Source of the DNA: an uncultured Kordia sp.
GTDB lineage: Bacteria; Bacteroidota; Bacteroidia; Flavobacteriales; Flavobacteriaceae
DNA: 64,000 bases
Direction of reading: 5' to 3'
NCBI RefSeq assembly: GCF_947496985.1
Contig: NZ_CANMEZ010000008.1
Span: 62,001 to 126,000, forward strand
In this document: positions 54,002-61,830 of the stretch, one piece after another
Layout: every line of letters begins with the position of its first letter
Position numbering within the stretch: position 1 is the stretch's first letter
Position numbers and translations under genes: made by a program
Notes under the pieces: generated by a model
What the model was told of the DNA's origin: nothing
What the model saw: the letters and a program-made list of their open reading frames with translations, nothing else
Databases searched by the model: none

Positions 54002-54039
54002 AAAAAAACCGTTATAGAATTATCTATAACGGTTTTTTT
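54002..54039. terminator. Bidirectional terminator between rsmD and ribH
   Basis: AAAAAAACCGTTATAGA-ATTA-TCTATAACGGTTTTTTT is a perfect stem with A and T flanks. Confidence 0.92.
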
Positions 54040-54061
54040 ATTTTTATTAAGTTTAATATAT

Positions 54062-54547
54062 TTAAAACTTTCGCAATGCAGCCATTTTAATAGCAGCTAC
54101 AGCAGCTTCCGTTCCTTTATTCCCATGTTTTCCTCCTGAACGATCAATTGCTTGTTGTAACGTATTATCTGTCAACACACAAAAAATCACAGGAATATCT
54201 GATTGCACATTTAAGTCCTTAATTCCTTGCGCTGTAGCACTGCATACAAAATCAAAATGTTTTGTTTCACCTTGAATCACACTTCCAATTGCAATAATTG
54301 CATCTACTAGTTGTGTTTTTTGCATATGTTTTGCTCCATATACCAGTTCATAACTTCCAGGAACATCCCAACGAATGATGTTTTCTGTTGTTACTCCATT
54401 CTCTGTTAAAGTTGCAATTGCTCCTTCACAAAGTCCTTCCGTTATATTCTCATTCCACTCAGAAACAACAATCCCAAATCGAAAATCTTTCGCATTTGGG
54501 ATTGTAGCTTTATCGTAAGTAGATAAATTTTTATTTACTGTTGCCAT
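54062..54547 (-). CDS. ribH: 6,7-dimethyl-8-ribityllumazine synthase
   Basis: This enzyme of 161 residues condenses the butanone phosphate with the ribityl-aminopyrimidine in riboflavin synthesis and forms a large cage-like complex. The phosphate-binding FGIVVSEWNENI, the SYELVYGAKHM region and the GSVIQGETKHFDFVCS motif with the catalytic His are clear. It follows the TPR gene by 4 bases, so they share a transcript. No FMN riboswitch is visible upstream. Confidence 0.95.
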   Translation of the reverse strand: MATVNKNLSTYDKATIPNAKDFRFGIVVSEWNENITEGLCEGAIATLTENGVTTENIIRWDVPGSYELVYGAKHMQKTQLVDAIIAIGSVIQGETKHFDFVCSATAQGIKDLNVQSDIPVIFCVLTDNTLQQAIDRSGGKHGNKGTEAAVAAIKMAALRKF

Positions 54548-54551
54548 ATTT

Positions 54552-55364
54552 TTAGTTCAAGGCTTCTGCTTTTCCTATGTATACTTCTAACATTTTTCCG
54601 TCAGCTGTATTCTTAAAATCAGCATAATCACTTTCAATTCTATTGAAATATTGCAATGCTTTTCCAGCTTCTCCTAAATCTAAAGCTGTAATTCCAGCTT
54701 TTAACAAATAGATTGGAGTTGTTGCTTCGTTATCACTATGCTTGAATGCTTTTTCGTAATATTCTAATGCTACGTTTGGTTGCTTTAATTGAACAAAAGC
54801 ATCTCCAATTGCTCCTTTTGCTTTTGCACCAATGATGATATCATCAGATGTAAACTCTTGTAAATGCTCAATTGCTTTTTCGTAGTCATTCAAGTTCAAA
54901 TACGCAACACCCGCACTATAGTTTGCTAAGTTTGCTGCATTTGTTCCAGGATAGTTTTTGATAATATTTAAATATCCGTACTTCCCTTCTCCACCTTCTA
55001 AAGCTAAATTGAATAATGAATCTCTTGTTGCCAATCCATCAACCATTTTGTCATTTAAGTTTACACTTAACGCTTCATTAAAGTAAGAGTTTGCTTGAAA
55101 CACTTCATTTGCAGCTTCTTGCTCTTGTGGAGCAGAAAATGCTTTACTGTAAATCAAATATCCTAAAAGAACAACTGCTATTGCACCAATACCAATAAAG
55201 ATATATTTTTGATTTCCTGCTACCCATTCTTCCGTTTTGGACGCAGTTTCGTCTAAAGTATTAAAAACTTCTGCTGTTGTACTCTCTAGTTCTTCAGCAG
55301 GAACTTCTTTCTCTTTCTCTACTTTGGTCTTAACTTTATATCCTCTTTTCTTGTAAGTTGCCAT
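54552..55364 (-). CDS. Tetratricopeptide-repeat membrane protein (YfgM-like)
   Basis: The protein has 270 residues from the ATG at 55364; a longer frame to 55448 overlaps recF's upstream region and lacks support. A basic, Lys-rich N-terminus (about 1-20) is followed by a Glu-rich linker, one transmembrane helix (about 55-75) and four to five TPR units with the NAANLANYSAGVAYLNLNDYEKAIEHL pattern. This matches the YfgM/ancillary SecYEG translocon type of anchored TPR protein. It is the first gene of a two-gene operon with ribH. A TATTTTTG element (55385-55392) is its probable promoter. Confidence 0.85.
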   Translation of the reverse strand: MATYKKRGYKVKTKVEKEKEVPAEELESTTAEVFNTLDETASKTEEWVAGNQKYIFIGIGAIAVVLLGYLIYSKAFSAPQEQEAANEVFQANSYFNEALSVNLNDKMVDGLATRDSLFNLALEGGEGKYGYLNIIKNYPGTNAANLANYSAGVAYLNLNDYEKAIEHLQEFTSDDIIIGAKAKGAIGDAFVQLKQPNVALEYYEKAFKHSDNEATTPIYLLKAGITALDLGEAGKALQYFNRIESDYADFKNTADGKMLEVYIGKAEALN

Positions 55365-55384
55365 ATATTGTATATTAATGTGCG

Positions 55385-55392
55385 CAAAAATA
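55385..55392 (-). promoter_or_regulatory. Putative -7 element of the TPR-ribH operon
   Basis: The minus strand reads TATTTTTG, matching TAnnTTTG, 21 bases before the ATG at 55364. Confidence 0.5.
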
Positions 55393-55475
55393 AAATTTTT
55401 AAGTAGAATTAAAAGCTTATTTATTTGATATTTTTCAATAATTTGCATTTTTATTGTAATGATGCTACTATTTTC

Positions 55476-56555
55476 ATGTTTCTAAAGAAATTATCACTCG
55501 TAAATTACAAGAATTTTGATACAAATTCTTTTGATTTTAATCCTAAAATAAATTGTCTTGTTGGGAATAACGGTGTTGGAAAAACCAACGTCTTAGATGC
55601 TATTTATCATTTATCGTTTGGTAAAAGCTATTTTAATCCTGTTGCATCACAAAATATTAAGCATGGAGAAGATTTTTTTGTAGTTGATGGTGCTTACGAA
55701 AAAGCAGAGCGTGATGAAAATATTATTTGCTCATTAAAAAGAGGGCAAAAGAAAATTGTAAAGCGAAACGGGAAAGCTTACGAGAAACTTTCTGAACATA
55801 TTGGTTTTCTTCCACTTGTAATTATTTCACCCGCAGATCGTGATTTGATTATTGAAGGAAGTGACACACGTAGAAAGTTTATTGACAGTGTCATTTCGCA
55901 ATCAAACAAACCATATTTACAAAATCTAATTAATTATAACAAAGTACTTTCTCAACGTAATTCTTTATTAAAATACTTTGCTTTAAATAGTACATTTGAC
56001 GGTGATACGCTTGGTATTTACAACGATCAATTGCATGATTTGGGTATAAAAATTTATGCAGAACGAAAAAAATTCTTAGAAGCCTTTGTTCCAATTTTCA
56101 TATCGCGTTACAATGCAATCTCTAACGAAAAAGAAAGTGTTAATATCACTTATAAAAGTCAATTACATGAAAAAGATTTTCGATCTTTGCTTGAAGAAAA
56201 TCTAACCAAAGATAAAATATTGCAATATACAAGCGTTGGTATTCACAAAGACGATTTGACATTTTCTATTGCAACGTATCCAATTAAGAAATTTGGAAGT
56301 CAAGGACAACAAAAATCATTTCTAATTGCCTTAAAATTAGCACAATTTGATTTTATTAAGCAATTAGCCAATGTGACTCCTATCCTACTTTTGGATGATA
56401 TTTTTGACAAGTTAGACGAACAACGTGTTGCACAAATTATGTCTCTGGTAAATCATGAAGATTTTGGACAGATTTTTATTAGTGATACACACGTAGACAG
56501 AACAGAAACCATTGTAAAAGAAATTCATCAATCATACGAGATTTTTAAATTGTAA
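55476..56555 (+). CDS. recF: DNA replication and repair protein RecF
   Basis: The protein has 359 residues from the ATG at 55476; the frame continues 17 codons upstream without a sensible start. It binds DNA and ATP at gaps and loads RecA with RecO and RecR. The motifs are complete: Walker [10 protein letters not shown] (about 31-39), SMC-type signature [10 protein letters not shown] and Walker [13 protein letters not shown]. It is followed 5 bases later by the DUF721 gene, a frequent neighbour in Bacteroidetes. Confidence 0.94.
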   Translation: MFLKKLSLVNYKNFDTNSFDFNPKINCLVGNNGVGKTNVLDAIYHLSFGKSYFNPVASQNIKHGEDFFVVDGAYEKAERDENIICSLKRGQKKIVKRNGKAYEKLSEHIGFLPLVIISPADRDLIIEGSDTRRKFIDSVISQSNKPYLQNLINYNKVLSQRNSLLKYFALNSTFDGDTLGIYNDQLHDLGIKIYAERKKFLEAFVPIFISRYNAISNEKESVNITYKSQLHEKDFRSLLEENLTKDKILQYTSVGIHKDDLTFSIATYPIKKFGSQGQQKSFLIALKLAQFDFIKQLANVTPILLLDDIFDKLDEQRVAQIMSLVNHEDFGQIFISDTHVDRTETIVKEIHQSYEIFKL

Positions 56556-56560
56556 TTATT

Positions 56561-56857
56561 TTGAAGAAAAGACATACCGAACATAGAACCATCAGCGAAG
56601 TATTGAAAGATTTTGTTACCGAGAACCGATTGGAAGATGGTTTAGATAAAATTGATGCTCGTGATGCTTGGGTTAAATTGATGGGAAATGGTGTGAATAC
56701 ATATACAACTAATGTTATTCTTAAAAATGATACACTCTATGTTTCCTTATCTTCTGCAGTACTTCGAGAAGAATTGAGTTATGGAAAGGACAAAATGGTT
56801 AAAATGCTGAATGAAAGTCTTGGAAAAGAACTGATAAAACATATTGTTTTACGATAG
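56561..56857 (+). CDS. DUF721 (DciA-like) protein
   Basis: The protein has 98 residues and starts with TTG at 56561; there is no ATG before the conserved start and homologues begin with MKKR at this position. The pattern is DUF721: EVLKDFVTENRLEDGLDKIDARDAWVKLMGNGV and LSSAVLREELSYGKDKMVKMLNESLG. The family includes DciA, a loader of the replicative helicase in many bacteria. Its pairing with recF fits a replication role. Confidence 0.87.
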   Translation: MKKRHTEHRTISEVLKDFVTENRLEDGLDKIDARDAWVKLMGNGVNTYTTNVILKNDTLYVSLSSAVLREELSYGKDKMVKMLNESLGKELIKHIVLR

Positions 56858-56902
56858 TTTAGACTGTTAGTATCGTTTCATTAGTAGATTCTTGGACTAT
56901 CA

Positions 56903-56922
56903 ATTCCTGCGAAAGCAGAAAT
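56903..56922. repeat. Dispersed palindromic element, ATTCCTGCGAAAGCAGAAAT
   Basis: This small hairpin (CTGC-GAAA-GCAG with flanks) resembles the widespread REP-like sequence ATTCCTGCGAAAGCAGGAAT. It lies in the DUF721-ndk spacer. Confidence 0.5.
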
Positions 56923-56956
56923 CCACTTTTAGAATAAAAAATTCTTATAAACTAAA

Positions 56957-56984
56957 AAAGCTCCAACCAAATGATTGAAGCTTT
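56957..56984 (-). terminator. Terminator of ndk
   Basis: The arms AAAGCTCCAACC and GATTGAAGCTTT pair with two mismatches around AAAT. On the minus strand a T run follows. It serves the convergent ndk gene. Confidence 0.75.
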
Positions 56985-57005
56985 CTATATTTTGAATATA
57001 TTTCT

Positions 57006-57425
57006 TTAGAAAATCTCTCTTCCTGCAAAATGGAAAGCACCTTCAATAGCTGCATTTTCATCACTATCAGAACCGTGAACTGCATTTTCTCCGATAGAAG
57101 TTGCATATAAGTTTCTGATTGTTCCTTCTGCTGCTTCAGCAGGATTTGTAGCTCCGATTAACGTTCTAAAATCGCTTACTGCATTTTCTTTTTCTAAGAT
57201 TGCTGCAACGATTGGTCCTCTTGTCATGAATTCTACTAACTCACCAAAGAAAGGTCTTTCATTGTGAACTGCGTAAAATTCTTCTGCATCACGTTTGCTT
57301 AATTGCGTTAATTTCATTGCAACGATTTTGAATCCTGAAGCAGTAATTTTTTCTAAAATAGCACCGATGTGTCCGTTTTCTACAGCATCAGGCTTAATCA
57401 TGGTAAAAGTTCTTTTTCCAGCCAT
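57006..57425 (-). CDS. ndk: Nucleoside diphosphate kinase
   Basis: This enzyme of 139 residues transfers a phosphate from ATP to other nucleoside diphosphates. The start [11 protein letters not shown] holds the conserved Lys for phosphate binding. The catalytic His lies in [13 protein letters not shown], the classical NxxHGSDS motif. Length and sequence are those of bacterial NDKs. It is monocistronic, flanked by its terminator and a clear promoter. Confidence 0.96.
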   Translation of the reverse strand: MAGKRTFTMIKPDAVENGHIGAILEKITASGFKIVAMKLTQLSKRDAEEFYAVHNERPFFGELVEFMTRGPIVAAILEKENAVSDFRTLIGATNPAEAAEGTIRNLYATSIGENAVHGSDSDENAAIEGAFHFAGREIF

Positions 57426-57484
57426 TATGGTATGTATAAATAATTATAAGTTCGTATTTTGTAAATCAATATTGATTTTCGGTG

Positions 57485-57514
57485 CAAAAGTACACAAATA
57501 CAATTTATTTGCAA
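57485..57514 (-). promoter_or_regulatory. Promoter of ndk
   Basis: The minus-strand -7 element TACTTTTG (57485-57492) and a TTG (57512-57514) at -33 spacing (19 bases between) match the Bacteroidetes pattern, about 60 bases before the ATG. Confidence 0.6.
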
Positions 57515-57609
57515 CTCTATTTTAGTATATTAGCCACCTGTGAAAAAGGAAGAACGTATTTCTAGCCTATTTTTATAGTTTTTAGATATTTATAAGAGAA
57601 CTCATACGC

Positions 57610-58623
57610 ATGAACGAAGTTGATATAAAAGCCATACAAACCTTACTTCAAACACCTAAGAATATCGTTATTATTCCGCATAAAAACCCAGATAGTGACG
57701 CTATTGGCTCTACGTTAGCACTTTGGCACTACCTGAAAAACAAAGGACAAGAAGCTATTATTGTTGCTCCGAACGATTATCCAGAGTTTTTAAAATGGAT
57801 GCCTGGTGAAACTGAAATTGTAAAGTTTGACACACAACAAGAAATTGCTGAAAAACTTATAAAAGATGCGAATGTTATCTTTACGTTAGATTTTAATGAT
57901 TTAAGTAGAATTGGTGAAATGTCAGGTATAGTAAGTCAAAGTGATGCAACTTTCATAATGATAGATCATCATCAACAACCAGCCGATTACGCAACACATA
58001 TGTATTCGGATACAAAAATGAGTTCTACTGCAGAAATGGTCTATAATTTCATTACATATCTTGGCGAAAATGATGCTATCACACCAGAAATGGCATCTTG
58101 CTTGTATTCTGGAATTATGACAGACACAGGTTCTTTCCGATTTTCCGCAACAACTAGCACTACGCACCGTGTCATTGCTGATTTAATGGATAAAGGAGCC
58201 AAAAACGCTGAAATTCATAATGCAATTTACGACACTAATAGTCCAAGTAAATTACAGTTATTGGGCTGCGCATTGAACAATATGGTTGTTTTAGAAGCAT
58301 ATAATACAGTATATATTACGTTATCTAAACAAGAACTTTTACACCACGATTTTAGAAAAGGAGACACAGAAGGTTTTGTAAATTATGGTTTATCATTAAA
58401 AGGCATTAAATTTGCTGCAATTTTTATTGAAAATTTACAAGAGCCGTATATAAAGATGTCTTTGCGTTCTAAAGGTGATTTTTCAGTAAATGAATTTGCA
58501 CGTACGCATTTTAATGGTGGAGGACACACAAATGCAGCTGGAGGAAGAAGCAATGACTCAATGGAAGATACTGTTAAAAACTTTACAGAAATTTTAAACG
58601 CGTACAAAAACGAATTAAGTTAA
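57610..58623 (+). CDS. DHH-family phosphoesterase (NrnA-like)
   Basis: The protein has 337 residues. The DHH domain opens with IIPHKNPDSDAIGSTLA and continues FTLDFNDLSRIG and MIDHHQQP, the metal-binding motifs. The DHHA1 domain ends with FNGGGHTNAAGGRS, the GGGH motif of substrate binding. Members such as NrnA degrade nano-RNAs or cyclic dinucleotides (pAp, c-di-AMP intermediates). It is the first gene of an operon with gldI (3-base gap) and the PPIase. Confidence 0.92.
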   Translation: MNEVDIKAIQTLLQTPKNIVIIPHKNPDSDAIGSTLALWHYLKNKGQEAIIVAPNDYPEFLKWMPGETEIVKFDTQQEIAEKLIKDANVIFTLDFNDLSRIGEMSGIVSQSDATFIMIDHHQQPADYATHMYSDTKMSSTAEMVYNFITYLGENDAITPEMASCLYSGIMTDTGSFRFSATTSTTHRVIADLMDKGAKNAEIHNAIYDTNSPSKLQLLGCALNNMVVLEAYNTVYITLSKQELLHHDFRKGDTEGFVNYGLSLKGIKFAAIFIENLQEPYIKMSLRSKGDFSVNEFARTHFNGGGHTNAAGGRSNDSMEDTVKNFTEILNAYKNELS

Positions 58624-58626
58624 ACT

Positions 58627-59184
58627 ATGTATAAAAAAATCATTCTTATTAGTCTTGTTTTCATTACAATAGTTTCCTGTGCACAACAAGAAGCACGCAA
58701 ACCTATTAATGTTCGTTCTGGAACATTTTTAAAAGAATCTGTTGAACGAAATAAAGCGTTAATTGCACAAGAAGAAGCAATGATTCAAGATTTTATTCAA
58801 AAAGATTCTGCTCATACATATATAGCTTCCAAAAATGGTTTTTGGTATTTCTATGAAGATACTACTTCAGGAGAAACATACACGCCACAAAAAGGTGATA
58901 CGCTTAGATATGAATATAACATAGCGAAAATTGCGAGCGACACCATTTACACCAAACAAGAAATAGGCATACAAGAATACGTTGTAAATAAGCAACAAAT
59001 TATTTCAGGATTGCGTTACGGTTTACAATTAATGAAAAAAGGAGAAACTGTTACATTTTTATTTCCATCTCATGTTGCCTACGGATATCATGGAGACAAT
59101 AAAAAAGTAGGAACAAATGTTCCGATTCAATCTACAATTACTTTACTAAACATTAAAAAAAATAACAAAAACCTAGAAAATTAA
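58627..59184 (+). CDS. gldI: Gliding motility-associated peptidyl-prolyl isomerase GldI
   Basis: The protein has 185 residues. The lipoprotein signal ends at FITIVSCAQQ (Cys18). The FKBP-type rotamase domain fills the rest (about 75-180), with VSGLRYGLQLMKKGE-like strands and FPSHVAYGYHG (landmarks only). GldI is one of the gliding proteins of flavobacteria and probably folds periplasmic components. The family is typical of gliding Bacteroidetes, so it supports the lineage assignment. It is encoded between the DHH gene and another PPIase gene. Confidence 0.88.
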   Translation: MYKKIILISLVFITIVSCAQQEARKPINVRSGTFLKESVERNKALIAQEEAMIQDFIQKDSAHTYIASKNGFWYFYEDTTSGETYTPQKGDTLRYEYNIAKIASDTIYTKQEIGIQEYVVNKQQIISGLRYGLQLMKKGETVTFLFPSHVAYGYHGDNKKVGTNVPIQSTITLLNIKKNNKNLEN

Positions 59185-59197
59185 AATAAAAATTATC

Positions 59198-60400
59198 ATG
59201 AAGAAAATCACAATTCTTATTGCGATCATAGCATTCGGATTTACATCTTGCAATACTTCTAAATACCCAGATTTAGCAGATGGACTATATGCCAATATAG
59301 AAACAACTAAAGGAAATATACTTTTAGAGTTAGATTATAAAAACACTCCAATAACTGCAGCAAACTTTGTAAGTTTAGCAGAAGGAACACATCCATTACT
59401 ATCAGATGATAAAAAAGGAAAACCTTTTTATGATGGTATCATTTTTCATAGAGTTATGGAAAATTTCATGATTCAGACTGGAGATCCTTTAGGAACTGGA
59501 ATGGGTGATGCAGGTTACAAATTTGATGATGAAATTGTTCCGGAATTAAATCATAATGAAGCTGGAACTTTAGCAATGGCAAATTCAGGACCAAATACAA
59601 GCGGAAGTCAATTTTACATTACACACGTTCCATATCCTTCATTAAATGGAAGATATACAGTTTTTGGAAAAGTTGTCATCAACCCTGCTGACGAAAAAGC
59701 GCTGAAAGCTAAATTTTCTGACGAGAAAGAATTACAAAAAGCTATTGATTCTGTTAAAATGGTTACTGTAGATTTAATTGCAAAAACGCCTGTAACTAAA
59801 ACTCCACAAGCCATGAACAGACCTGTAGACAGCATTTCAATGAAGAAAGTTGAAATTATCCGTCAAGGTAAAGAAGCTAGTTCATTTGATGCAGCAAAAG
59901 TTTTTGATGACAAAACAAAAGAAGCTCGATTAGCTAAAGAAGAAGCTGAGAAAAAGAGAAATGAAATCACAGCTAAAACACTGGCTAAATTTAATGAGCA
60001 AAAAGCTAAAGCTACTGAATTGCCATCTGGATTAAAGTACTTAATTACTGAAAAAGGAAACGGAAATAAATTAAAAGTAACTTCTAAAGTTGATGTATAC
60101 TATGCTGTATATTTTGCAGATGGAAATTTATTACAGACTAACAATTTAGAAACTGCGGAAGCTTTAGATGCTGTGAATCCACAACAAAAAGCAGCAGGTC
60201 GTTATACACCAATGACTACAGAAATTGGTCCTGATGCAAGAATGATTGCAGGATTTAAAGAAGGTATTCAACAATTAAGTGTTGGTGACAAAGCAACTTT
60301 ATTTTTACCATATCACTTAGCATATGGAGAACAAGGTTCTCGTGGAATTCCACCTAAATCAGATATCGTATTTGAAATTGTAGTTGTAGAAGAAAAATAA
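59198..60400 (+). CDS. Peptidyl-prolyl isomerase with cyclophilin and FKBP domains
   Basis: This is a 400-residue lipoprotein (signal ending IAFGFTSC, Cys18). The cyclophilin domain (about 25-215) has FHRVMENFMIQTGDPLGTG and GPNTSGSQFYIT. A helical linker rich in Lys, Glu and Ala (about 215-270) joins an FKBP domain (about 285-400) with FLPYHLAYGEQGSRGIP. The fusion of both folds in one polypeptide is common in Flavobacteriaceae. It is the last gene of the DHH-gldI operon, 13 bases after gldI, with a terminator. Confidence 0.92.
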   Translation: MKKITILIAIIAFGFTSCNTSKYPDLADGLYANIETTKGNILLELDYKNTPITAANFVSLAEGTHPLLSDDKKGKPFYDGIIFHRVMENFMIQTGDPLGTGMGDAGYKFDDEIVPELNHNEAGTLAMANSGPNTSGSQFYITHVPYPSLNGRYTVFGKVVINPADEKALKAKFSDEKELQKAIDSVKMVTVDLIAKTPVTKTPQAMNRPVDSISMKKVEIIRQGKEASSFDAAKVFDDKTKEARLAKEEAEKKRNEITAKTLAKFNEQKAKATELPSGLKYLITEKGNGNKLKVTSKVDVYYAVYFADGNLLQTNNLETAEALDAVNPQQKAAGRYTPMTTEIGPDARMIAGFKEGIQQLSVGDKATLFLPYHLAYGEQGSRGIPPKSDIVFEIVVVEEK

Positions 60401-60424
60401 AATAACAACCATAACATATTTAAC

Positions 60425-60458
60425 AAAAGCTCTTCTTTATCGGAAGAGCTTTTATTTT
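60425..60458 (+). terminator. Terminator after the PPIase gene
   Basis: AAAAGCTCTTC and GAAGAGCTTTT pair perfectly over 11 bases, followed by ATTTTG. Confidence 0.85.
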
Positions 60459-60524
60459 GTCATAATTTCAGAAGTCTATATGATGGTTTCAGAAGAAACA
60501 AACCTGTACAAGCACGTATAATTT

Positions 60525-60532
60525 TAGTTTTG
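60525..60532 (+). promoter_or_regulatory. Putative -7 element of the first lanthipeptide-like gene
   Basis: TAGTTTTG matches TAnnTTTG, 37 bases before the ATG at 60570. Confidence 0.45.
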
Positions 60533-60569
60533 AGCTGTTAACTTAATATTAATTTTTAATCACAACAGT

Positions 60570-60782
60570 ATGAAAAAGCAATTAAAAAGCTTCAGCTTAA
60601 AAAAACAAACTATTTCAAACTTTACCGTTTCTAATATTAATGGTGGAGCTCCAACTTTATTGACAGCAGATATTCGTCATGCATGTCATCCTAATAATCC
60701 ACAACCAGGACAACCCGTACCTATTACAGCTGCTAGAGCTTGTACTATTAGAACAGCTTTTGGTGGATGCACAAAACTGTAA
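60570..60782 (+). CDS. Lanthipeptide-like precursor peptide 1 (70 aa)
   Basis: The leader is MKKQLKSFSLKKQTISNFTV followed by SNINGG, 26 residues ending in the Gly-Gly site. The 44-residue core has three Cys, several Thr and Pro-rich segments. The leader pattern (LKKQ..IS...GG) is shared with the next two genes and with Bacteroidetes class I lanthipeptide leaders. If matured by a LanB/LanC pair encoded elsewhere, Thr would be dehydrated and joined to Cys. No modification gene lies nearby. Confidence 0.78.
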   Translation: MKKQLKSFSLKKQTISNFTVSNINGGAPTLLTADIRHACHPNNPQPGQPVPITAARACTIRTAFGGCTKL

Positions 60783-60805
60783 GTACATTATCAAAATCAA
60801 ATAAG

Positions 60806-60843
60806 AAAAGTGATTGTTACTATTTATAACACTCACTTTTTCT
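60806..60843 (+). terminator. Terminator of precursor gene 1
   Basis: AAAAGTGA-TGTTA and TAACA-TCACTTTT pair with one mismatch between the blocks, followed by TTC and a T-rich stretch. Confidence 0.75.
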
Positions 60844-60887
60844 ATTTATGTTATTGTAATACCGTACTAATTATTAGGAAAAACACC

Positions 60888-60907
60888 TTAAAATACGCGT
60901 ATTTTAA
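60888..60907. promoter_or_regulatory. Perfect 20-bp palindrome upstream of precursor gene 2
   Basis: TTAAAATACGCGTATTTTAA is self-complementary over 20 bases and lies 59 bases before the ATG at 60967. It is a good operator candidate; it is not found before precursor genes 1 or 3. Confidence 0.55.
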
Positions 60908-60966
60908 CTCTTTCACAAAATGGTGCTTTACAAGATATTAGCCTTCATAACCAAAAAACTAATATC

Positions 60967-61239
60967 ATGAAAAAACAAAAGACTACATTATCATTAAAAA
61001 AGCAGAAAATTTCTTCACTTAGTTCAAAACAAGTACAAGGTGGAAATTTTACAGTACAAATCATCACTTTACAAGCAAACTGCGTTACGTTTAGATTGGA
61101 TTGTAGATCTTTACTTCAGATTTGTGGTCCTATTATTACTGGTCCATCAGGTTGTACATCGTGTCCTACTACTGGACCAACAACTGTACAAACGACAATT
61201 ACACAACCAGATACAATTCTTACAATGACGACTTGTTAA
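60967..61239 (+). CDS. Lanthipeptide-like precursor peptide 2 (90 aa)
   Basis: The leader MKKQKTTLSLKKQKISSLSS plus KQVQGG is again exactly 26 residues. The core of 64 residues has six Cys and an unusually long Thr-rich tail (TTGPTTVQTTITQPDT), ending in TMTTC. Many Thr and six Cys would allow several thioether rings. A candidate palindromic operator lies upstream and a terminator follows. No LanB, LanC, LanM or transporter gene is within the window. Confidence 0.78.
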   Translation: MKKQKTTLSLKKQKISSLSSKQVQGGNFTVQIITLQANCVTFRLDCRSLLQICGPIITGPSGCTSCPTTGPTTVQTTITQPDTILTMTTC

Positions 61240-61261
61240 GCATTACTAACTAGTAGCAACT

Positions 61262-61297
61262 AAAGTCTCTTTTCATTTGCAAAAGAGGCTTTTTTAG
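61262..61297 (+). terminator. Terminator of precursor gene 2
   Basis: AAAGTCTCTTTT and AAAAGAGGCTTT pair with one mismatch around a short loop, followed by TTTTA. Confidence 0.8.
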
Positions 61298-61445
61298 TTC
61301 ATCTATATCCTGAAAAAGAAAAACTCTTCATTATATCATGATTTTTTGTATTTACAATTATTTTTTTGATGGCTTTACCGTAATTCAGCAGCAAATACTT
61401 ACTGTATATTTATGGAAAGAATTTAACCTAAATATGAATCTTACC

Positions 61446-61649
61446 ATGAAAAAACAAAAAATCTCATTAAACCTTCGCAAACAAAAAGTTTCTTTAGTTT
61501 CTGGAAAAACAACTAAAGGAGGAAGAAATAACTACACAGCAGATATTTATCAATGTGTTACACTACAAACTTATTGTGGCATTGCTTGTCAGACAACACT
61601 TTTGACAAACCAAACTGGATGCTGTGAACTTTCAAGATTAGTTTGCTAA
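61446..61649 (+). CDS. Lanthipeptide-like precursor peptide 3 (67 aa)
   Basis: I take the ATG at 61446, since the longer frame (from 61338) adds 36 residues unlike a leader. The leader MKKQKISLNLRKQKVSLVSG plus KTTKGG has 26 residues. The 41-residue core has six Cys (one CC pair) and several Thr (QTTLLTNQT). The leader is close to that of gene 2. It is followed by a long inverted-repeat element. As for its neighbours, modification enzymes must be elsewhere or absent. Confidence 0.78.
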   Translation: MKKQKISLNLRKQKVSLVSGKTTKGGRNNYTADIYQCVTLQTYCGIACQTTLLTNQTGCCELSRLVC

Positions 61650-61666
61650 AACAACAATTTCACACC

Positions 61667-61804
61667 AAAAAAGGCTGTCTAAAAAGACAAACTTTCGTCA
61701 AATCGAAATCAAGTTCGATTTCTCTCAATTATTGCAAATCAATATGATGAGATTCTGTATCAAGTCCAGAATGACGCTTTGTATTACTTTTAGACAGCCT
61801 TTTT
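61667..61804. repeat. Long imperfect inverted-repeat element (about 138 bases)
   Basis: The outer arms AAAAAAGGCTGTCTAAAAAG (61667-61686) and CTTTTAGACAGCCTTTTT (61787-61804) pair almost perfectly. Two inner hairpins are AAATCGAA / TTCGATTT (61700-61721) and ATTCTG / CAGAAT (61752-61772). The latter belongs to the widespread GATTCTGGATCAAGTCCAGAATGAC-like family (cut here for length). It has no ORF and looks like a folded REP/MITE-like element that can also act as a terminator for the convergent genes. Confidence 0.65.
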
Positions 61805-61830
61805 ATATTTTTAAGATATCGTATCTATAA

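Noticed and set aside
55365-55448. Longer start for the TPR gene
   Set aside because: The added residues are AT-derived and a promoter element lies inside them.
61338-61445. Longer start for precursor peptide 3
   Set aside because: It breaks the shared 26-residue leader pattern of the three peptides.
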